From Pteria penguin (taxonomy: Eukaryota; Mollusca; Bivalvia; Pterioida; Pteriidae): a stretch of DNA of 64,000 nucleotides. The notes beneath the pieces were generated by a model that had not been told where the DNA came from, did not search any database, and saw only the letters and a list, made by a program, of their open reading frames with translations. The stretch is from positions 50,975,001 through 51,039,000 of the forward strand of contig CM068587.1 of assembly GCA_035048485.1 (NCBI GenBank). Reading direction: 5' to 3'. The first letter of the stretch is position 1; each line of letters opens with the position of its first letter. This document shows positions 1 to 11,567 of this stretch, piece by piece. Made by a program: the position numbers and the translations under genes.

Positions 1-28
1 TGACATAATGGATGCCTGCACTGTAATG

Positions 29-236
29 TATGTATGTATGTATGTGTGTGTATGTATGTATGTATGTATGTATGTTTGTATGTATGTGTGTGTATGTGTG
101 TGTATGTGTGTATGTGTGTATGTATGTATGTATGTCCGTCCGTCCGTCCGTCCATCCGTACGTACGTATGTATGTATGTATCTATGTACGTATGTATGTA
201 TGTATGTATGTATGTATGTATGTATGTATTTATGTT
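29..236. repeat. (TATG)n microsatellite with TG and CCGT interruptions
   Basis: Nearly pure tetranucleotide TATG repeat, interrupted by TGTG blocks and a short GTCC block near 134-152. Open frames through it are low-complexity Met/Tyr/Val/Cys strings and are not genes. Confidence 0.97.
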
Positions 237-240
237 TTTG

Positions 241-522
241 AGAATGACACCTCTTCAGATATTGGATTGTCTATATCTCATTCCAGCTTTTGCGCAGTTT
301 TAATTTACTGAATCGTCCGCAAAAGTTCTTGCCTAATCTCTACAACAGCAAAGTAGGCAAGTGATATAACTAGGGATTCTGTAAGGAAGATGGATATGAA
401 GTCAGATTGACAGAGAGAAATTATCCAGTATTTAGAATATAGGTATATGTATATATTCGTGTTTGATTCATGGTCGTCATGAAATTATTTGTAATGTATT
501 CACACCTCTACCTCTCTCCCTC
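241..522. other. Intergenic, nothing recognised
   Basis: AT-rich sequence with no convincing coding frame, repeat or RNA gene. Confidence 0.6.
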
Positions 523-528
523 CCTCCT

Positions 529-563
<35 letters not shown>
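523..563. repeat. C tract followed by (CT)n
   Basis: Run of C followed by alternating CT. A similar C-run plus TC arrangement is at 45504-45558. Confidence 0.95.
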
Positions 564-775
564 AATGAAGCTCTTACACATCACAAATTTGTTCCCGGCT
601 GTAGCTCGAACCGACTCTTTGGCTACAAATTAGTAATCTGTGGAAACGAGATGAATAAAATTTTAGCACAAAGCCGCTCACAACAACAATAAATTTAACA
701 TTTTGATCTCATTATTTTGCTTCATTAAACAAAAACAAAGAAAAATTATATCAATACCCTACCCATTTATTGTCA

Positions 776-778
<3 letters not shown>

Positions 779-851
<73 letters not shown>
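779..851. repeat. (TC)n microsatellite
   Basis: About 36 uninterrupted TC units, then a T tract and a short A tract. Confidence 0.97.
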
Positions 852-854
<3 letters not shown>

Positions 855-863
855 TTTTTTTTT

Positions 864-1630
864 AAAAAAGGGAGGAGGGGTCTGGATTTATTCAAACTTA
901 ATTACTTTCGGTAAACCATGTTTGTACTTGATACATATAATATATCCATATTAAATCAAGGTATGCGAGAAAAGGGATCAAGGAGATTCTAATATCGATA
1001 ATAATTATTTTCTATACATGGTGGCAAAAATATGTTCAAATATGAACACTTGTGGGGCCAACCTTAAAATGAAACTGTTTAGAAATATGGCGTTTAAAAG
1101 TTTCAGTATTCTCCGGAATTGTGTTGCGCATTATTTTCCTTCTTAATATTTACAGCGTAGCAGATGAAGAACAAAGCATAGTAATTCCTTTTCCCATAGG
1201 GTCCCATGATAAATTATCAAACGTCCAGCAAGATTTACACAACTTTCTGCATCTTAGCTTTGTATAATCCATATATCAAAATGTTTTTCAGACCCTTCTC
1301 TATCAGAATTTTAACAGTTTACTTATAGATCATCGATCTTGATTTCGAAAAAAATCTTGCTGGAAAGGAGTCAACCCCCAACCCCCACAATGGCCAAATT
1401 TCAATTGTAAAGAACAGTTTTAGGTCATAAAATCCTTATATTAGCGAAATGATGTTAAAATTGGTAATTTCACCTCTCAGTTTTTATTTATAGATTGATC
1501 ACAAATAATTTTATCCAATTAGAGCCCCTGATACATTAAAACAGTAGTCTCTCTTTCCCTACTGCAGATCAGCTAATCACGCCTCGTTAATAACCATTCT
1601 TTGACCTTTACAAGACCATAGACTATAGTT
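864..1630. other. Intergenic, nothing recognised
   Basis: AT-rich, with stops in all frames and no repeat that I can tie to the other families in the window. Confidence 0.6.
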
Positions 1631-1632
1631 TT

Positions 1633-2024
1633 TCTTATCCCCTCGCAACAGCGTTGCAAGGGGGATAATTGTAATGATACTTGTACTGTCGTGGGTGCGT
1701 GCATGGATGCATGTGTCCGAAACCAAACCTCGTAGACACCCTAAACGCCCCATTGGGATGATACTTTACATATGACTTAAATATAACGAAGACAGATCCA
1801 TTTTAATGGTTAAAAGGTCAAAGGTTAAGGTCACTAGAGATCGTAATAGAAAAACCATTTAGACACTCTAGAAGTCACAGTTTCGGCCCTATTGGTTTCA
1901 TACTTCACATATGGCTTAAGGAACATCCCTATTTACTGGAGAGTCAACAGGTCAAAGGTTAGGGCCAGTGTAGTACCATGAATTTTGCTGCCGTTTGAGG
2001 GGATGCCCGCTTAGCGTTGATCTC
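1633..2024. repeat. Probable dispersed repeat with GC-rich hairpin at its left end
   Basis: Starts with an imperfect hairpin (CCCCTCGCAAC / GTTGCAAGGGG, about 1638-1663). Degenerate AGGTCAAAGGTTA-type direct repeats follow near 1815 and 1950. This layout resembles repeats common in bivalve genomes; the family is not identified here. Confidence 0.4.
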
Positions 2025-2310
2025 GTTCCTGTTGTTTCTTTTGTATTTTAAAACCATTGCCAATCCGCTTATTTCTTTCTGAAATTTATGTATGTTGTTA
2101 TATTACATAAGAACTGTCATTTATTCTTCTGCAATAACAATTGCATACGTTAAACTCAGAATATCTATCCCACTCTTTTACGTTTCACTAATTATTTACA
2201 GAAATCCATGATTTTTCCATTAATAAGAGCAATACCAACATAACATAATACGTCGATCATATATCATTTCCAACGCAACAAATATCTAAATGTACATATC
2301 TTAAAAGATT

Positions 2311-2570
2311 TAATAAAACAAATGCACTGTGACATTGACCTTGGAGATATGACATTCTTCAAGGTTATGTCAAAACACATTGAAACATGGGCAACAATTC
2401 TGTGAGATATTATTCCCATCGATGAAGGCTGTAAAATGTTATGGACCAGACAAGTTCTACCCATCTAATAGATTGCCAGATTGACCTTGGCCCTTGACTT
2501 AAGGTCATAACACACCGTCTTCCCATAATGACCATTTCTACCAACTATGAAGTTAATCTAACAGGATATA
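2311..2570. repeat. Diverged copy of the repeat family tandemly arrayed at 35.1-35.8 kb
   Basis: Contains GGGCAACAATTCTGTGAGATATTAT and the TTGACCTTGGCCCTTGACTTAAGGTCATAACACACC type of motif in the same order as the array at 35120-35800, with many substitutions. The short open frame on the minus strand here is explained by the repeat. Confidence 0.5.
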
Positions 2571-2730
2571 TTGAAACTATGCCTCACACAATGTGTTATC
2601 TTGAGTTAATTCCAAAAATCTGTGATTTTTTATCCAAATTCAAACTTTTGCCCTCACATTTATAAAATATGAGAAAGAAAGCATGAAAACTTCCTCAAAT
2701 ACCTAAATTCAATAATTTCTATTGATCCTG

Positions 2731-2832
2731 TCTCCTTTTGCTTTACACCAAGATTTTTTTCACTTATTTGGCGACTTCTCGCACAGAAATTAGAGCTATG
2801 GACATGCCTGAAGATGCATGCGCCGACTTCTT
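2731..2832 (+). repeat. Direct repeat copy 1 (about 100 bp)
   Basis: Matches 3070-3169 over about 100 bp at roughly 85-90% identity by eye. Shared landmarks include TTTACACCAAGATTTTT, TTATTTGGCGACTT and GACTTCTT at the right end. Confidence 0.8.
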
Positions 2833-2938
2833 GAGTTGACCACGGCAGATCACTTGCAAAGTGACTTGCGAAATCTGTTTGCCTCAGTTTCGGAGACGAT
2901 AAGTTTCATGGATGTAACACAATTATTTACTTCCATCC

Positions 2939-2981
2939 TTCCTTCATTCTTCTTCTTCTTTTTCTTCTTCTTCTTCTTCCA
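2939..2981. repeat. (TTC)n tract
   Basis: Pyrimidine trinucleotide tract between the two direct repeats. Confidence 0.9.
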
Positions 2982-3069
2982 TTACGAAGTGTACGCAGTA
3001 GTTGAGCAATATACTTCATATTTAGACGAATGTAAGTACACATTACATGTAGTGTTTTATCTATTCAAG

Positions 3070-3169
3070 CCTCCTTTTACTTTACACCAAGATTTTTCAT
3101 TTATTTGGCGACTTATCGCACATAAATTACAGCTTTAGACATGCATGAAAATGCATGCACCGACTTCTT
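3070..3169 (+). repeat. Direct repeat copy 2 (about 100 bp)
   Basis: Partner of 2731-2832. It abuts a minus-strand tRNA-like SINE segment on its right. Confidence 0.8.
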
Positions 3170-3296
3170 CCGTGGGACGGGACATCGGTTTTACTATGTC
3201 ATCCGAAAAATAACACACCGTTGAGCCATTCGGTGGGATTCTAACCCGGGTCCTCTTGGTCGGTAATCGAACACCTTACGAACTGAGCTTCAGGGG
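3170..3296 (-). mobile_element. tRNA-derived SINE fragment
   Basis: Read on the minus strand it has a box-B-like GGGTTAGAATCC, preceded by a tRNA-like anticodon arm (GACCAAGAGG). It is followed by the family body CGGATGACATAGTAAAACCGATGTCCCGT. The same body occurs in copies at 7.2, 31.8 and 34.4 kb. Confidence 0.7.
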
Positions 3297-3694
3297 TTCC
3301 TATTCAGAATGGTATCATCTATACAGCATACATGGTATTGTCATCATATATCAGTACTGCTGATTATTGAGTGTTTGGAAAATAGGGACTTTTTAACTTT
3401 ATGTATATATCTGCTATCCGGAGCATTCCTGAAACACCGTTTTAAACATAGTTTTGTGTTTTTCAATATATATTTCGAATTTAAAGCTATGCAAGAGAAT
3501 AAACTTTTTGAAAACAAGATAAAAAATATCTGCCTGATCAAGACTCACATCATCAATTTCTTTTTAGATGTTAAGTTGGGGGTAAATTAAATCCCTTTAC
3601 ACGTTCAGTTAAAGGTATAAATGGGATGAAGAAAACTCCCACTGATTTAAACCTTTTGTGCTTAATATTAAACACCAAAGAAATAATAGGGCAC

Positions 3695-3935
3695 CTGGAG
3701 CGACGAGAGCCTGTCCAGCGCAGAGGATGATGTGCTCGGCTCATAAACGAAAAATTCTGTGTTCGACTCCCGCCGTAGACACACCAGTTCGATTCCCTGT
3801 CTCGTTTAACAGTAGGCGTGGCAAGTAAGAGATCCTTCATTTTCGGGTGGGTCTGTTGCGAATATATAAATTTCTATGTAATACATCAGGAAGATGCCTT
3901 TACCAAATATATGAAATAATTGTAGAGCGAGCAAT
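3695..3935 (+). mobile_element. tRNA-derived SINE copy
   Basis: tRNA-like head with box B GTTCGACTCC at about 3761, preceded by GTGCTCGGCTCATAAACGAA. The body has GGCGTGGCAAGTAAGAGATCC, then GGGTGGGTCTGTTGC and TATAAATTTCTATGTAATACATCAGG. Diverged relative to the copy at 31.8 kb. The short minus-strand open frame over it is a shadow. Confidence 0.8.
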
Positions 3936-3939
3936 AATT

Positions 3940-5280
3940 AGTCAAAGCGCGAATAGTAACGGTAAGTTCTCTTGCATTTTTCTGGACACTAGGACATACT
4001 CTGTTGTTAGTCCTCAATAAAATATAGACCTGTACGATATTGATTATCCGGCCACACACTTGTTTTAACGCCTCGAGAAGAGAGTAATTTTAATTCATGA
4101 GGCTGTATTAAAAAAGAAAAAAATAAAAAAAAAAACCTGGCGTCTTCGTTGCTGAACACTGCATGGTACCAGTTGGTAAAATGATACTGATCTGACACAT
4201 TACAACAATCAGATGATTACTGTGATAAAACACTCAAGGATTTTGTTCAGCAAAGAGCAGAAATAGTATTTCAAAGTACATTCATAACATCAACATGATT
4301 TTTAAAGTACTTTTTACATAGGGAAATGTATACAAAATAAAAATCAACCATGCACTCTTCAATAGCATAGCTCATTTTGATAAATGGGTAGGTGGGGACG
4401 GAGTGAAAGATATCTATTGCGACTTCTCTAATTGAAAGCAAAACAAACAGACACAAAAAAATATTGTATATATTTATATTTAAAAAGTCCAATATATATA
4501 TATTTATGTCTGTATCAAAATTGAGGGGGGCGTGTATTTTATGGAGAAAAAAATCCACAATGTAATTTTCAGAAAAAAAAAATATGTCTTCATCTAGGAT
4601 GGTACGTTCCATCTTTGAGAAATGTACTCGATAATTTCATGCAAACCTGTAGAAATAAAGGATTTGAAATTAATTTTCATTTCATACAGTATTAATGAAA
4701 CGAGTTGTTTGTTTGATATCCCCGATATCCTTTTCAGATTCTTCATATCACATGTTTACACTCAGTTTAAAGGTGTTTATTTCACCGCCTTGACACAATT
4801 CTTTTCCACGCTATGACGTCACCTATGTCAAAAATTAATTTATGACATAGCGATATTTCACTGCATAAATAGAAAAACGTGTGATAAAATGAACTATTAA
4901 TACTGTTAAATTGATACACAAAGGTGTACGTTCATAAGTGGGGGAAAGGGGGGAGGGGGGGGGGCAAACGCAATACTATCTTTCTATCTGTGGCCATAGG
5001 CGGTGTTTGATTAATCTATGGAAAAAAAAAACAATCGCACCGTTCCCTCTTCTGGCTTCGTAAACCTATGCTTTTGATACTGAATTATTTGAATACTAAA
5101 CATGGATATCTATGTACATCAATTGTTCTTTAAAAAAAATTAAAAAAGACAAATATGGTCCATGAAATCCTGAAATTAAATGATTGTTACATTGATTATC
5201 TTTCTAAATATAGATATAGGTATAGATATATTCTGAATACCTTTCTGAGCCTTTTTATTATGCACAGAATGTATAAAGTG
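3940..5280. other. Intergenic between SINE and TRIM-like gene 3' end
   Basis: AT-rich. Short open frames (near 4271-4612 and 4622-4816) have no recognisable domain or typical codon use and I do not support them. A G tract lies at 4948-4964. The immediate 3' flank of the TRIM-like gene is within 5100-5280. Confidence 0.55.
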
Positions 5281-6723
5281 TTATTTATATCTATACACTT
5301 TCACTTCATTTGAACTGTCTGACAACCACAGACTATCATCATACAGTGACACACATAATGGACCTCCACTTAATTCACGGAGTAAGTATCTCAAGAATGT
5401 TCCATTGTACGACAGCAAGTGTACTGATCTATTGTTATAGTCAGAAATAATTATCCTGCATCTAGAGTCACAGTCGACATCAACAGGATAAAATACTTCA
5501 GCAGAATCACCTTGTCCTCTGTAGGTAGCTCTAACTCTCCCGTCTCTGTGTAATATGATCACCTCTCCACTGTACTTACTCGTCCAGTTGACAGCGCATA
5601 CGTCACCATTCCTGTTCTCAGCCGTTCTGCCAGCCAATGTAAAGAGTCGGGATCTACCATCTTCATGGAATTCATATGCTGTCCTCACCTCTCCTGTCAT
5701 GGTCATACGCTGGACCAGGCGGCGACTACTCGGAGTAATGGTGTAAGGGTCACTGTCATCTCCCATGCTGACCAGAAGATCTCCGTCACACGTCTTACTG
5801 ATACACGTCGTTATCAGTGGGTTTGTATTACATAGTATACGATCACTACCATCAAGGGAGGTAACTCGTACTCCTTTGCCACCAGTGTAGACATGATCAC
5901 CGTTGTCCATAACAACAAAGTCATTACAATCATACTGCATTGTTTGTATTGTATTACCTTTGTTATCTGTTAGCTTTACTTTGTCGTCCTCATAATCCCT
6001 AATCCATGCTGTATCGTTCCCTACAGGGCGTATAGTACTCGCAGTTAATTGTTGTACAGTATGTGTTTCTGTAATGTCCACTGATCTCAGAGTTTCCTGG
6101 TCCTGGTCATCCAAACTAATAATCTCACCAATCATGCCACTTAGAACTTTGTGGTCGATGTGACCTGGTATGAATAAAGCCGTTTTATCCTCCTCTTCAC
6201 GTTTCAGTGATTCCAATTTCTCCAGAGTGGACATCATCTGCTGTTCCATCTCCATCACATCGGTGTCGGAATATTCGTGTACATTTTTATCCAGCGACTC
6301 CGTTATCATGTGCATGTATTTCAGCATTTCCTCTATTTCAGTATGTGATACTTGGCTGCTTTGTTTTAATGTTCTGTACTTTTGTTTCTTTTCATTGATA
6401 AGTTTCTTTGTTGCCTCGATCATTGCCGTCTCAGTTTTTTCTAACTGTTGTATGACCTTGTCAGTTTTGTCATCAATCACATGTGATTTTTCGAGTCTCG
6501 GAAGTCTGTTTTTACGAATGTTTTTACACACGTCAGGTAGACACGCCTTCCTCTCTTTTGCAACTGATTTAAGTGCGTCCCAATCATGATCTATATGACT
6601 CGTTTTCGCACACTGTGAACAGATATTTTTCCGACACGTTTTACAATATAAAATTCGTTCCTTATTAGAATGTTCCTCACACAAATCAATGGCGATCTGA
6701 GCTTTGTATACACTCGACGCCAT
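5281..6723 (-). CDS. TRIM-like protein: one B-box, coiled coil, C-terminal propeller; no RING
   Basis: Single-exon 480-residue open frame. The start is GAAAATGGC on the minus strand, a good Kozak context. Residues 15-46 form a B-box type 2 zinc finger: C15/H18, C27/C30, C35/C38, H43/H46. Residues about 60-190 are rich in K/E/L and predicted coiled coil. About 220-480 contain repeated D/G-rich beta strands, including a late SDYNNRSVHLLSYNG-type blade, typical of NHL or six-bladed propellers in invertebrate TRIM-like proteins. No RING precedes the B-box, so E3 ligase activity cannot be assumed; a scaffold or ligand-binding role is inference. Such intron-poor genes are strongly expanded in bivalves (known for the group). 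A decayed relative lies at 18868-18962. The symbol is left blank because orthology cannot be assigned. Confidence 0.9.
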   Translation of the reverse strand: MASSVYKAQIAIDLCEEHSNKERILYCKTCRKNICSQCAKTSHIDHDWDALKSVAKERKACLPDVCKNIRKNRLPRLEKSHVIDDKTDKVIQQLEKTETAMIEATKKLINEKKQKYRTLKQSSQVSHTEIEEMLKYMHMITESLDKNVHEYSDTDVMEMEQQMMSTLEKLESLKREEEDKTALFIPGHIDHKVLSGMIGEIISLDDQDQETLRSVDITETHTVQQLTASTIRPVGNDTAWIRDYEDDKVKLTDNKGNTIQTMQYDCNDFVVMDNGDHVYTGGKGVRVTSLDGSDRILCNTNPLITTCISKTCDGDLLVSMGDDSDPYTITPSSRRLVQRMTMTGEVRTAYEFHEDGRSRLFTLAGRTAENRNGDVCAVNWTSKYSGEVIILHRDGRVRATYRGQGDSAEVFYPVDVDCDSRCRIIISDYNNRSVHLLSYNGTFLRYLLRELSGGPLCVSLYDDSLWLSDSSNEVKVYRYK

Positions 6724-7184
6724 TTTCGTTATTTGTACAGAATGTGGCCAGCTAGAACATGTCCAGGATGGAAACGAAACTAACTTTAAAATGCAGTTTT
6801 CTTATTCCTAAAATCGTTTTTTTCCCTTAAAGATGAACTATAAAAATGAACGACTCTGTTGTGAAATCACAAAATGAATCCTCCAGCATGAGAAATATTG
6901 AATATTAAAATCTACTTTCGTCTTGACTTCGGGGATTTCCAACCCTACTTTGTTTTCTCGGTAATGTCGATATTCAAACCGAAATAACTTTCATGGTATG
7001 TAAGATTCACAATGGATCCCTGCCGCTACCATCCATGAAGACACAACCAGGGATATACCCCGATGAAGAAAAAAAAAGGGGGGGTGGGTATTCTTATATT
7101 CTCTTTTGAGGTTTAAGGTAATAAATTATTTTACTTCATGGTTTCGACTTTTTCACACGTTTAATAAAGTAGGCCATATGTGTT
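6724..7184. other. 5' flank of the TRIM-like gene; no further gene seen
   Basis: The region upstream of the minus-strand start would hold the 5' UTR and promoter. I see no clear TATA box at a convincing distance and no upstream coding exon. Confidence 0.4.
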
Positions 7185-7185
7185 T

Positions 7186-7465
7186 AGGCGTCGCTCAGTG
7201 TATGAAGTGCTCGGTTCATGACCTAGAGGTCTCGGGTTCAACTCCCATCGTGTGCACACGGATGAGACAATAAAAACCGAGGTCCCGTGTCACTGTAGGT
7301 ATGGCACGTAACAGATTCCGCACTGCTTTGGGTGGGTACTTTAAAAGGGTATAAATTTCTATTCAATGCATCAGGCAGATACCGTTACCATTTACATGAA
7401 TTAATCGTGGAGTGACGTAAATCAATAATCAATCAGTTATTGAATTAATCAATCAGTCAATGTGT
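7186..7465 (+). mobile_element. tRNA-derived SINE, near full length
   Basis: tRNA-like head (GTCGCTCAGTGTATGAAGTG) with box B GGGTTCAACTCCC at about 7229. The body is GATGAGACAATAAAAACCGA and GTATGGCACGTAACAGATTCC, then TATAAATTTCTATTCAATGC. The 3' tail is GTGACGTAAATCAATAATCAATCA. Confidence 0.88.
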
Positions 7466-7487
7466 TTAGCATATTATCTTTTCTGGG

Positions 7488-7568
7488 TTTGTTTTTGTTT
7501 TTGGGGGGGTTTTTGGAAGGGGGGGGGGTGTTTGTTTATGGTTTTTTTTTGTTTTTTTTTTTTTTTCG

Positions 7569-7602
<34 letters not shown>
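7488..7602. repeat. T-rich tract with G runs
   Basis: Homopolymeric T broken by G runs. Similar T/G tracts recur at 44.9 kb and in every unit of the macro-array from 47.5 kb. Confidence 0.9.
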
Positions 7603-7984
7603 GCGTCTGTAATATATGTAAGCGTTTAAAAATCAAAACAATGAGATAAATGTATGCATTATGGAGATTTTTATATTTTCCTCGGTTTTTGTGTAGAAAT
7701 GTTTACTCCAAAATTTAGAACGCCCCAACGATCAAAGATTTACTGCTTTTTTCAATCTTATGGAAAATTATGTTCTTCATTATATCTAACAGGTGAAAGC
7801 CCAGTCTGTACATTGTCCAAATTCTAACAATTCTAAGTTGACCATTAATTATTCTTTGTGTTGTAGCATAACCCCCACTCCAACCCTCTACTCTCCATAA
7901 TAGCTTTTCTCCCGGAAAAGATTTACAGCATAAAATTTTGGATAGTGGAAAGCAACATAGAAACCATTATTTCGATATTCCGTT

Positions 7985-8745
7985 ATATGTAATACATTTA
8001 GTTCATCGATCTGTAATGGTCAGGCCATGGTTATTTAGTACATGTATATGTATTGGTCCGCGCATGGTTATTTAGTTCACCTATCTGTGATGGTCCGCCC
8101 ATGGTAATTTAGTTCATCTATCTGTAATGGTCCGCCCATGGTTATTTAGTTCATCTATCTGTAAGTAATGGTCCGCCCATGGTTATTTAGCACATCTATC
8201 TGTAATGGCCCGTCCTTGGTCATTAGGTACATCTGTCTGTAATGGTCCGCCCATGGTTATTTAGTACATCTATCTGTAATGGTCCGACCATGGTTTTTTA
8301 GTTCAATTATTTGTAATGGTCCGCCCATGGTTATTTAGTTCATCTATCTGTAATGGTCCGCCCATGGTTATTTAGTTCATCTATCTGTAATGGCCGGTCC
8401 TTGGTTATTTGGTACATCTGTCTGTAATGGTCTAGTCATGTTTATTTGGTACATCTGTCTGTAATGGTCTAGTCATGTTTATTTAGTATATCTATCTGTA
8501 ATAGTCTGTCCTTGGTAATTTAGTTCATCTATCTGTAATGGTCCAATAATCATCATGGTCTGCCCATTCTTATTTAGTATCTGAAATGGTCCACCCATGG
8601 TTATTTGTTCATCTATCTGTAATGGTCCAGGGATGGTTATTTAGCACATCTATCTGTAATGGTCCGCCCGTGGTTATTTAGTACGTCCGCCCATAGTTAT
8701 TTAGTACAGATATTTGTAATGGACCGCCGATGTTTATTTTGTTTA
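7985..8745 (+). repeat. 37-bp minisatellite, about 20 degenerate copies
   Basis: The unit runs CATGGTTATTTAGTTCATCT, then ATCTGTAATGGTCCGCC, with period 37 where intact. Edge copies are degenerate and several are truncated (for example near 8560-8590 and 8670-8700). No coding potential. Confidence 0.9.
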
Positions 8746-8759
8746 ATTATTGCAGGAAG

Positions 8760-10060
8760 ATTTGGATTGACAAGCAACAAATGTATAAAGGGAAAAAATA
8801 GACAATGGAATAAATAAATAAGTAAATCAATGAATGAATAAATAAATAAATAATTATTTATAGATCATATAAGAAAGCGTGCCTACCGAAACATATTTTC
8901 AATTTTATTGCATTTTTGTTTTATCTTACATGTAACACGTATAATAAGTATTTTGTTTCCTTCTGGGATATAAAGTGCTTTCTCTTAAAGCAGTACTTTC
9001 TGTCTTAAATGCCCAAAAATGTCCACGATGTATGTATGTATGTAGGTAGGTAGATAATTGGGTAGGTACAGACAGACGGAGGGGGAACGGACGCATGCAC
9101 GTAAGAATGTAACAAACTCAACAAATTGTTCATTATTGTATATGTTGTTTTAAAAAAAACCTTAAAAACGAAATATTTAAAAAAAATCACATTTATAGTG
9201 ACTGGATGTTTGTTTTTGGTTGTGTAGAGAGTGATGGCTTATACTTTATAATTTCTCTTCATAAAAAATCAAACTGTATATTAATGGAACAAATTGCCAT
9301 TGACCAGTCAGTAATCACTCAATTTATCTGTTTTATAGAAATTTATAGTGACAAAATAGAGAGACAATTATTGAAGAGAATGTATCATCAATTTGTTGAA
9401 TTGTTATGAAATGTTATATAGTAAGATAAGATATGAAGAAATCTGTAACAATTCTGTGAAAATTTTATTCTAAATATGATTTCTGGCATACGTTTATTTC
9501 AGATACACAGCATCAGAAATATTCTGGCTCACCAGAAAAAAAAAACCGAAAGAAAATCGCGTATAATAACATAAAAAGAGATTTATAAAATGTTTAATGC
9601 TTAAACTTAAAGATTTAAATCATAAAATTTGATTTTTGACCCATGTAATACACAACAGCATGATAAGTATATGTCAGTACAACAGAGAAGAATAGTCTTA
9701 TCTCAAGAAGTTATACTATTGGTTGAAATTGGTTATACTATTGGTTGAAATTGGTTACCAATAAAACGTAACATATTTCATGTATGTCACCCTTACCCTA
9801 TAGAAACAAGTTAAACTGACTAGGCGGGTACGGTTACAACAAACAGCATACACAGTCACAAACTATACAAGCGATATGTGAACTCTGAGATTGGTTTGCC
9901 AACGGCCATTATACTTTAGTCAATGATCATAAATGTCAGTTGCATGATCAGCTCGGGGTCGAGAGGCCTTGGATTCATATACCATCTGCAGCTCGTGGAG
10001 TCCTTCTTCTCGTGTGAGAAAGTAGATAAGAGGTATCAAACCACGGTAGACGTCGGCACG
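8760..10060. other. Intergenic, simple repeats only
   Basis: Contains an (AAAT)n-like stretch at about 8810-8860 and a short TATG tract near 9028-9046. A tandem 19-bp duplication (TTGGTTATACTATTGGTTG type) lies near 9717-9760. The remaining open frames are short and unsupported. Confidence 0.55.
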
Positions 10061-10064
10061 CACA

Positions 10065-10264
10065 ACGTCGACATGGCTCAGCGGAAAAGATGCATGGCTT
10101 ATGCTCGAAAGGTCCCCGGTTCGACTCATGTCGTGGGCACACCGATGCCCTGTCGTTCAAAAGTCCTGTGTCAGGCGTGGCATGTAAATATCCCTAATTG
10201 CCTCTGGTTGACCAATTGCAAACATAGATTTATGTACAATGTATCTGGCAGATAATAGTGAAGT
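10065..10264 (+). mobile_element. tRNA-derived SINE, 5' portion, interrupted by the LTR element
   Basis: Head GACATGGCTCAGCGGAAAAG with box B CCGGTTCGACTC at about 10118. The body follows as CACACCGATGCCCTGTC and GGCGTGGCATGTAAATATCC. It stops at 10264 where the LTR begins and resumes after the element at 16172 (AACGTAAAACAATAATCAAT), which is the expected SINE tail. Confidence 0.85.
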
Positions 10265-10438
10265 TGTTGTGGTATTGTAAGAAAGGTAACTCTTTCATAA
10301 CTTTCATTTTTTTATCTGTATGATTCTTTGTTTATCTCCAGGCGAGGGAGATAATTTTTTTGTGTGAAAATATGTTTATGAGGTTTTTGGCGGAATAAAA
10401 CAATCAACTGATATACGGAGTTTTGTCTCATCACAACA
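10265..10438 (+). repeat. 5' LTR
   Basis: 174 bp, TGTTGTGGTATTG at the left and CTCATCACAACA at the right. It matches 16000-16171. AATAAA (in GGAATAAAACAA, about 10392) is a candidate polyadenylation signal. Confidence 0.95.
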
Positions 10439-10482
10439 TGGTGGATAATACAAACTAAGCAAACGACAGTTTTATTGTTGAC

Positions 10483-11550
10483 ATGGGGAAAGAAGACGAG
10501 GACGTTCGTCCAGCGTTCGCTGATAAGCAGGTTCGTCACCCTTCTTCATCGTATTCGTACCCGTCGACCCCAACCATGCCAACTTGCGTTCCTCAAACAC
10601 AGAACCCAGCACATGCAATGACTCAAATACAGCAGTCTGTAAGTCAACGGCTACACTTCAACATGGGTCCATCCCTAGCCATGACACGGCCCATTCCTAA
10701 ATTTTCAGGGTACATGCACGAAGATGCTGTAAAATTCATGCACGAATTTACATCATATCTTCTCTTAGCAAACATTGATATGAATTCCCCTCAATCTATC
10801 GCTGCTTTCCATTTGAATCTACAAGGACCTGCCCTCGTGTGGTTTCAGAGCTTGGATAATAAAACTATGGCGTCATGGACTAGTGTAAAGACGGCATTTT
10901 ATGACAAATATTGTAGTACCGATGGTAATACTCCTCAGAGGCTGACTGAAGTTGCCGCATATCAAAATCTGAAGCTACTATCAATACAATTGATCGAAGA
11001 TTTTCATGCAGTCGTAGCGCAGAAGTGTAGGCGTTTAGCAAAGTCTGAATCTGACATGGTGAACAAGTTTTTGAATGGACTTCCTGATAATTTAGCATTC
11101 TTTGTTCGCGCTGGTAACAATATGATACTTTCATCAGCTTTACACGCAGCAAAACTTGGAGAATCATATGGCTATCGGTCTCATGTATCGGCTGCTGTTA
11201 ATATGATTGCACCATCGCCTGACTATGATTTGATCAAAACATTGGAAAACCGCATTGAGCAGCTAGAAGTCTGTGCTATGCGACCAACCGCTAATAGTAC
11301 CACTACTAAGCAAATATCTAATGAACGTTCAAATTCATGCTATAATTGTGGTGGACAGGGCCATATCAAAAGGAACTGTAACTGGAACGGATCAGGTTCA
11401 AGTGTGGTCACAGCAAACTGTCAGTTTTGTTTACAACATGGTTATGAAGCAAACCAGTGCAAAAAGGTCCCTACGAAACGTGAAACAATAATTTGTCAGT
11501 TATGTAAGAACAGTGATCATGGAGCAAAAGACTGTCCATCTTTAAACTAG
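10483..11550 (+). CDS. Gag polyprotein of the LTR retrotransposon
   Basis: Open frame of 355 residues from the first ATG 45 bp after the LTR. About residues 65-235 are a capsid-like helical region with the retrotransposon gag signature (W..L..AF...Y). The C-terminus holds zinc knuckles for nucleic-acid binding: CYNCGGQGHIKRNC and CQLCKNSDHGAKDC both fit C-x2-C-x4-H-x4-C, with an irregular CQFC..H..C between them. The frame is uninterrupted although pol downstream is broken many times. pol starts in a different frame after the gag stop at 11550. Confidence 0.93.
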   Translation: MGKEDEDVRPAFADKQVRHPSSSYSYPSTPTMPTCVPQTQNPAHAMTQIQQSVSQRLHFNMGPSLAMTRPIPKFSGYMHEDAVKFMHEFTSYLLLANIDMNSPQSIAAFHLNLQGPALVWFQSLDNKTMASWTSVKTAFYDKYCSTDGNTPQRLTEVAAYQNLKLLSIQLIEDFHAVVAQKCRRLAKSESDMVNKFLNGLPDNLAFFVRAGNNMILSSALHAAKLGESYGYRSHVSAAVNMIAPSPDYDLIKTLENRIEQLEVCAMRPTANSTTTKQISNERSNSCYNCGGQGHIKRNCNWNGSGSSVVTANCQFCLQHGYEANQCKKVPTKRETIICQLCKNSDHGAKDCPSLN

Positions 11551-11567
11551 ATAGGCCTGATAGCACT

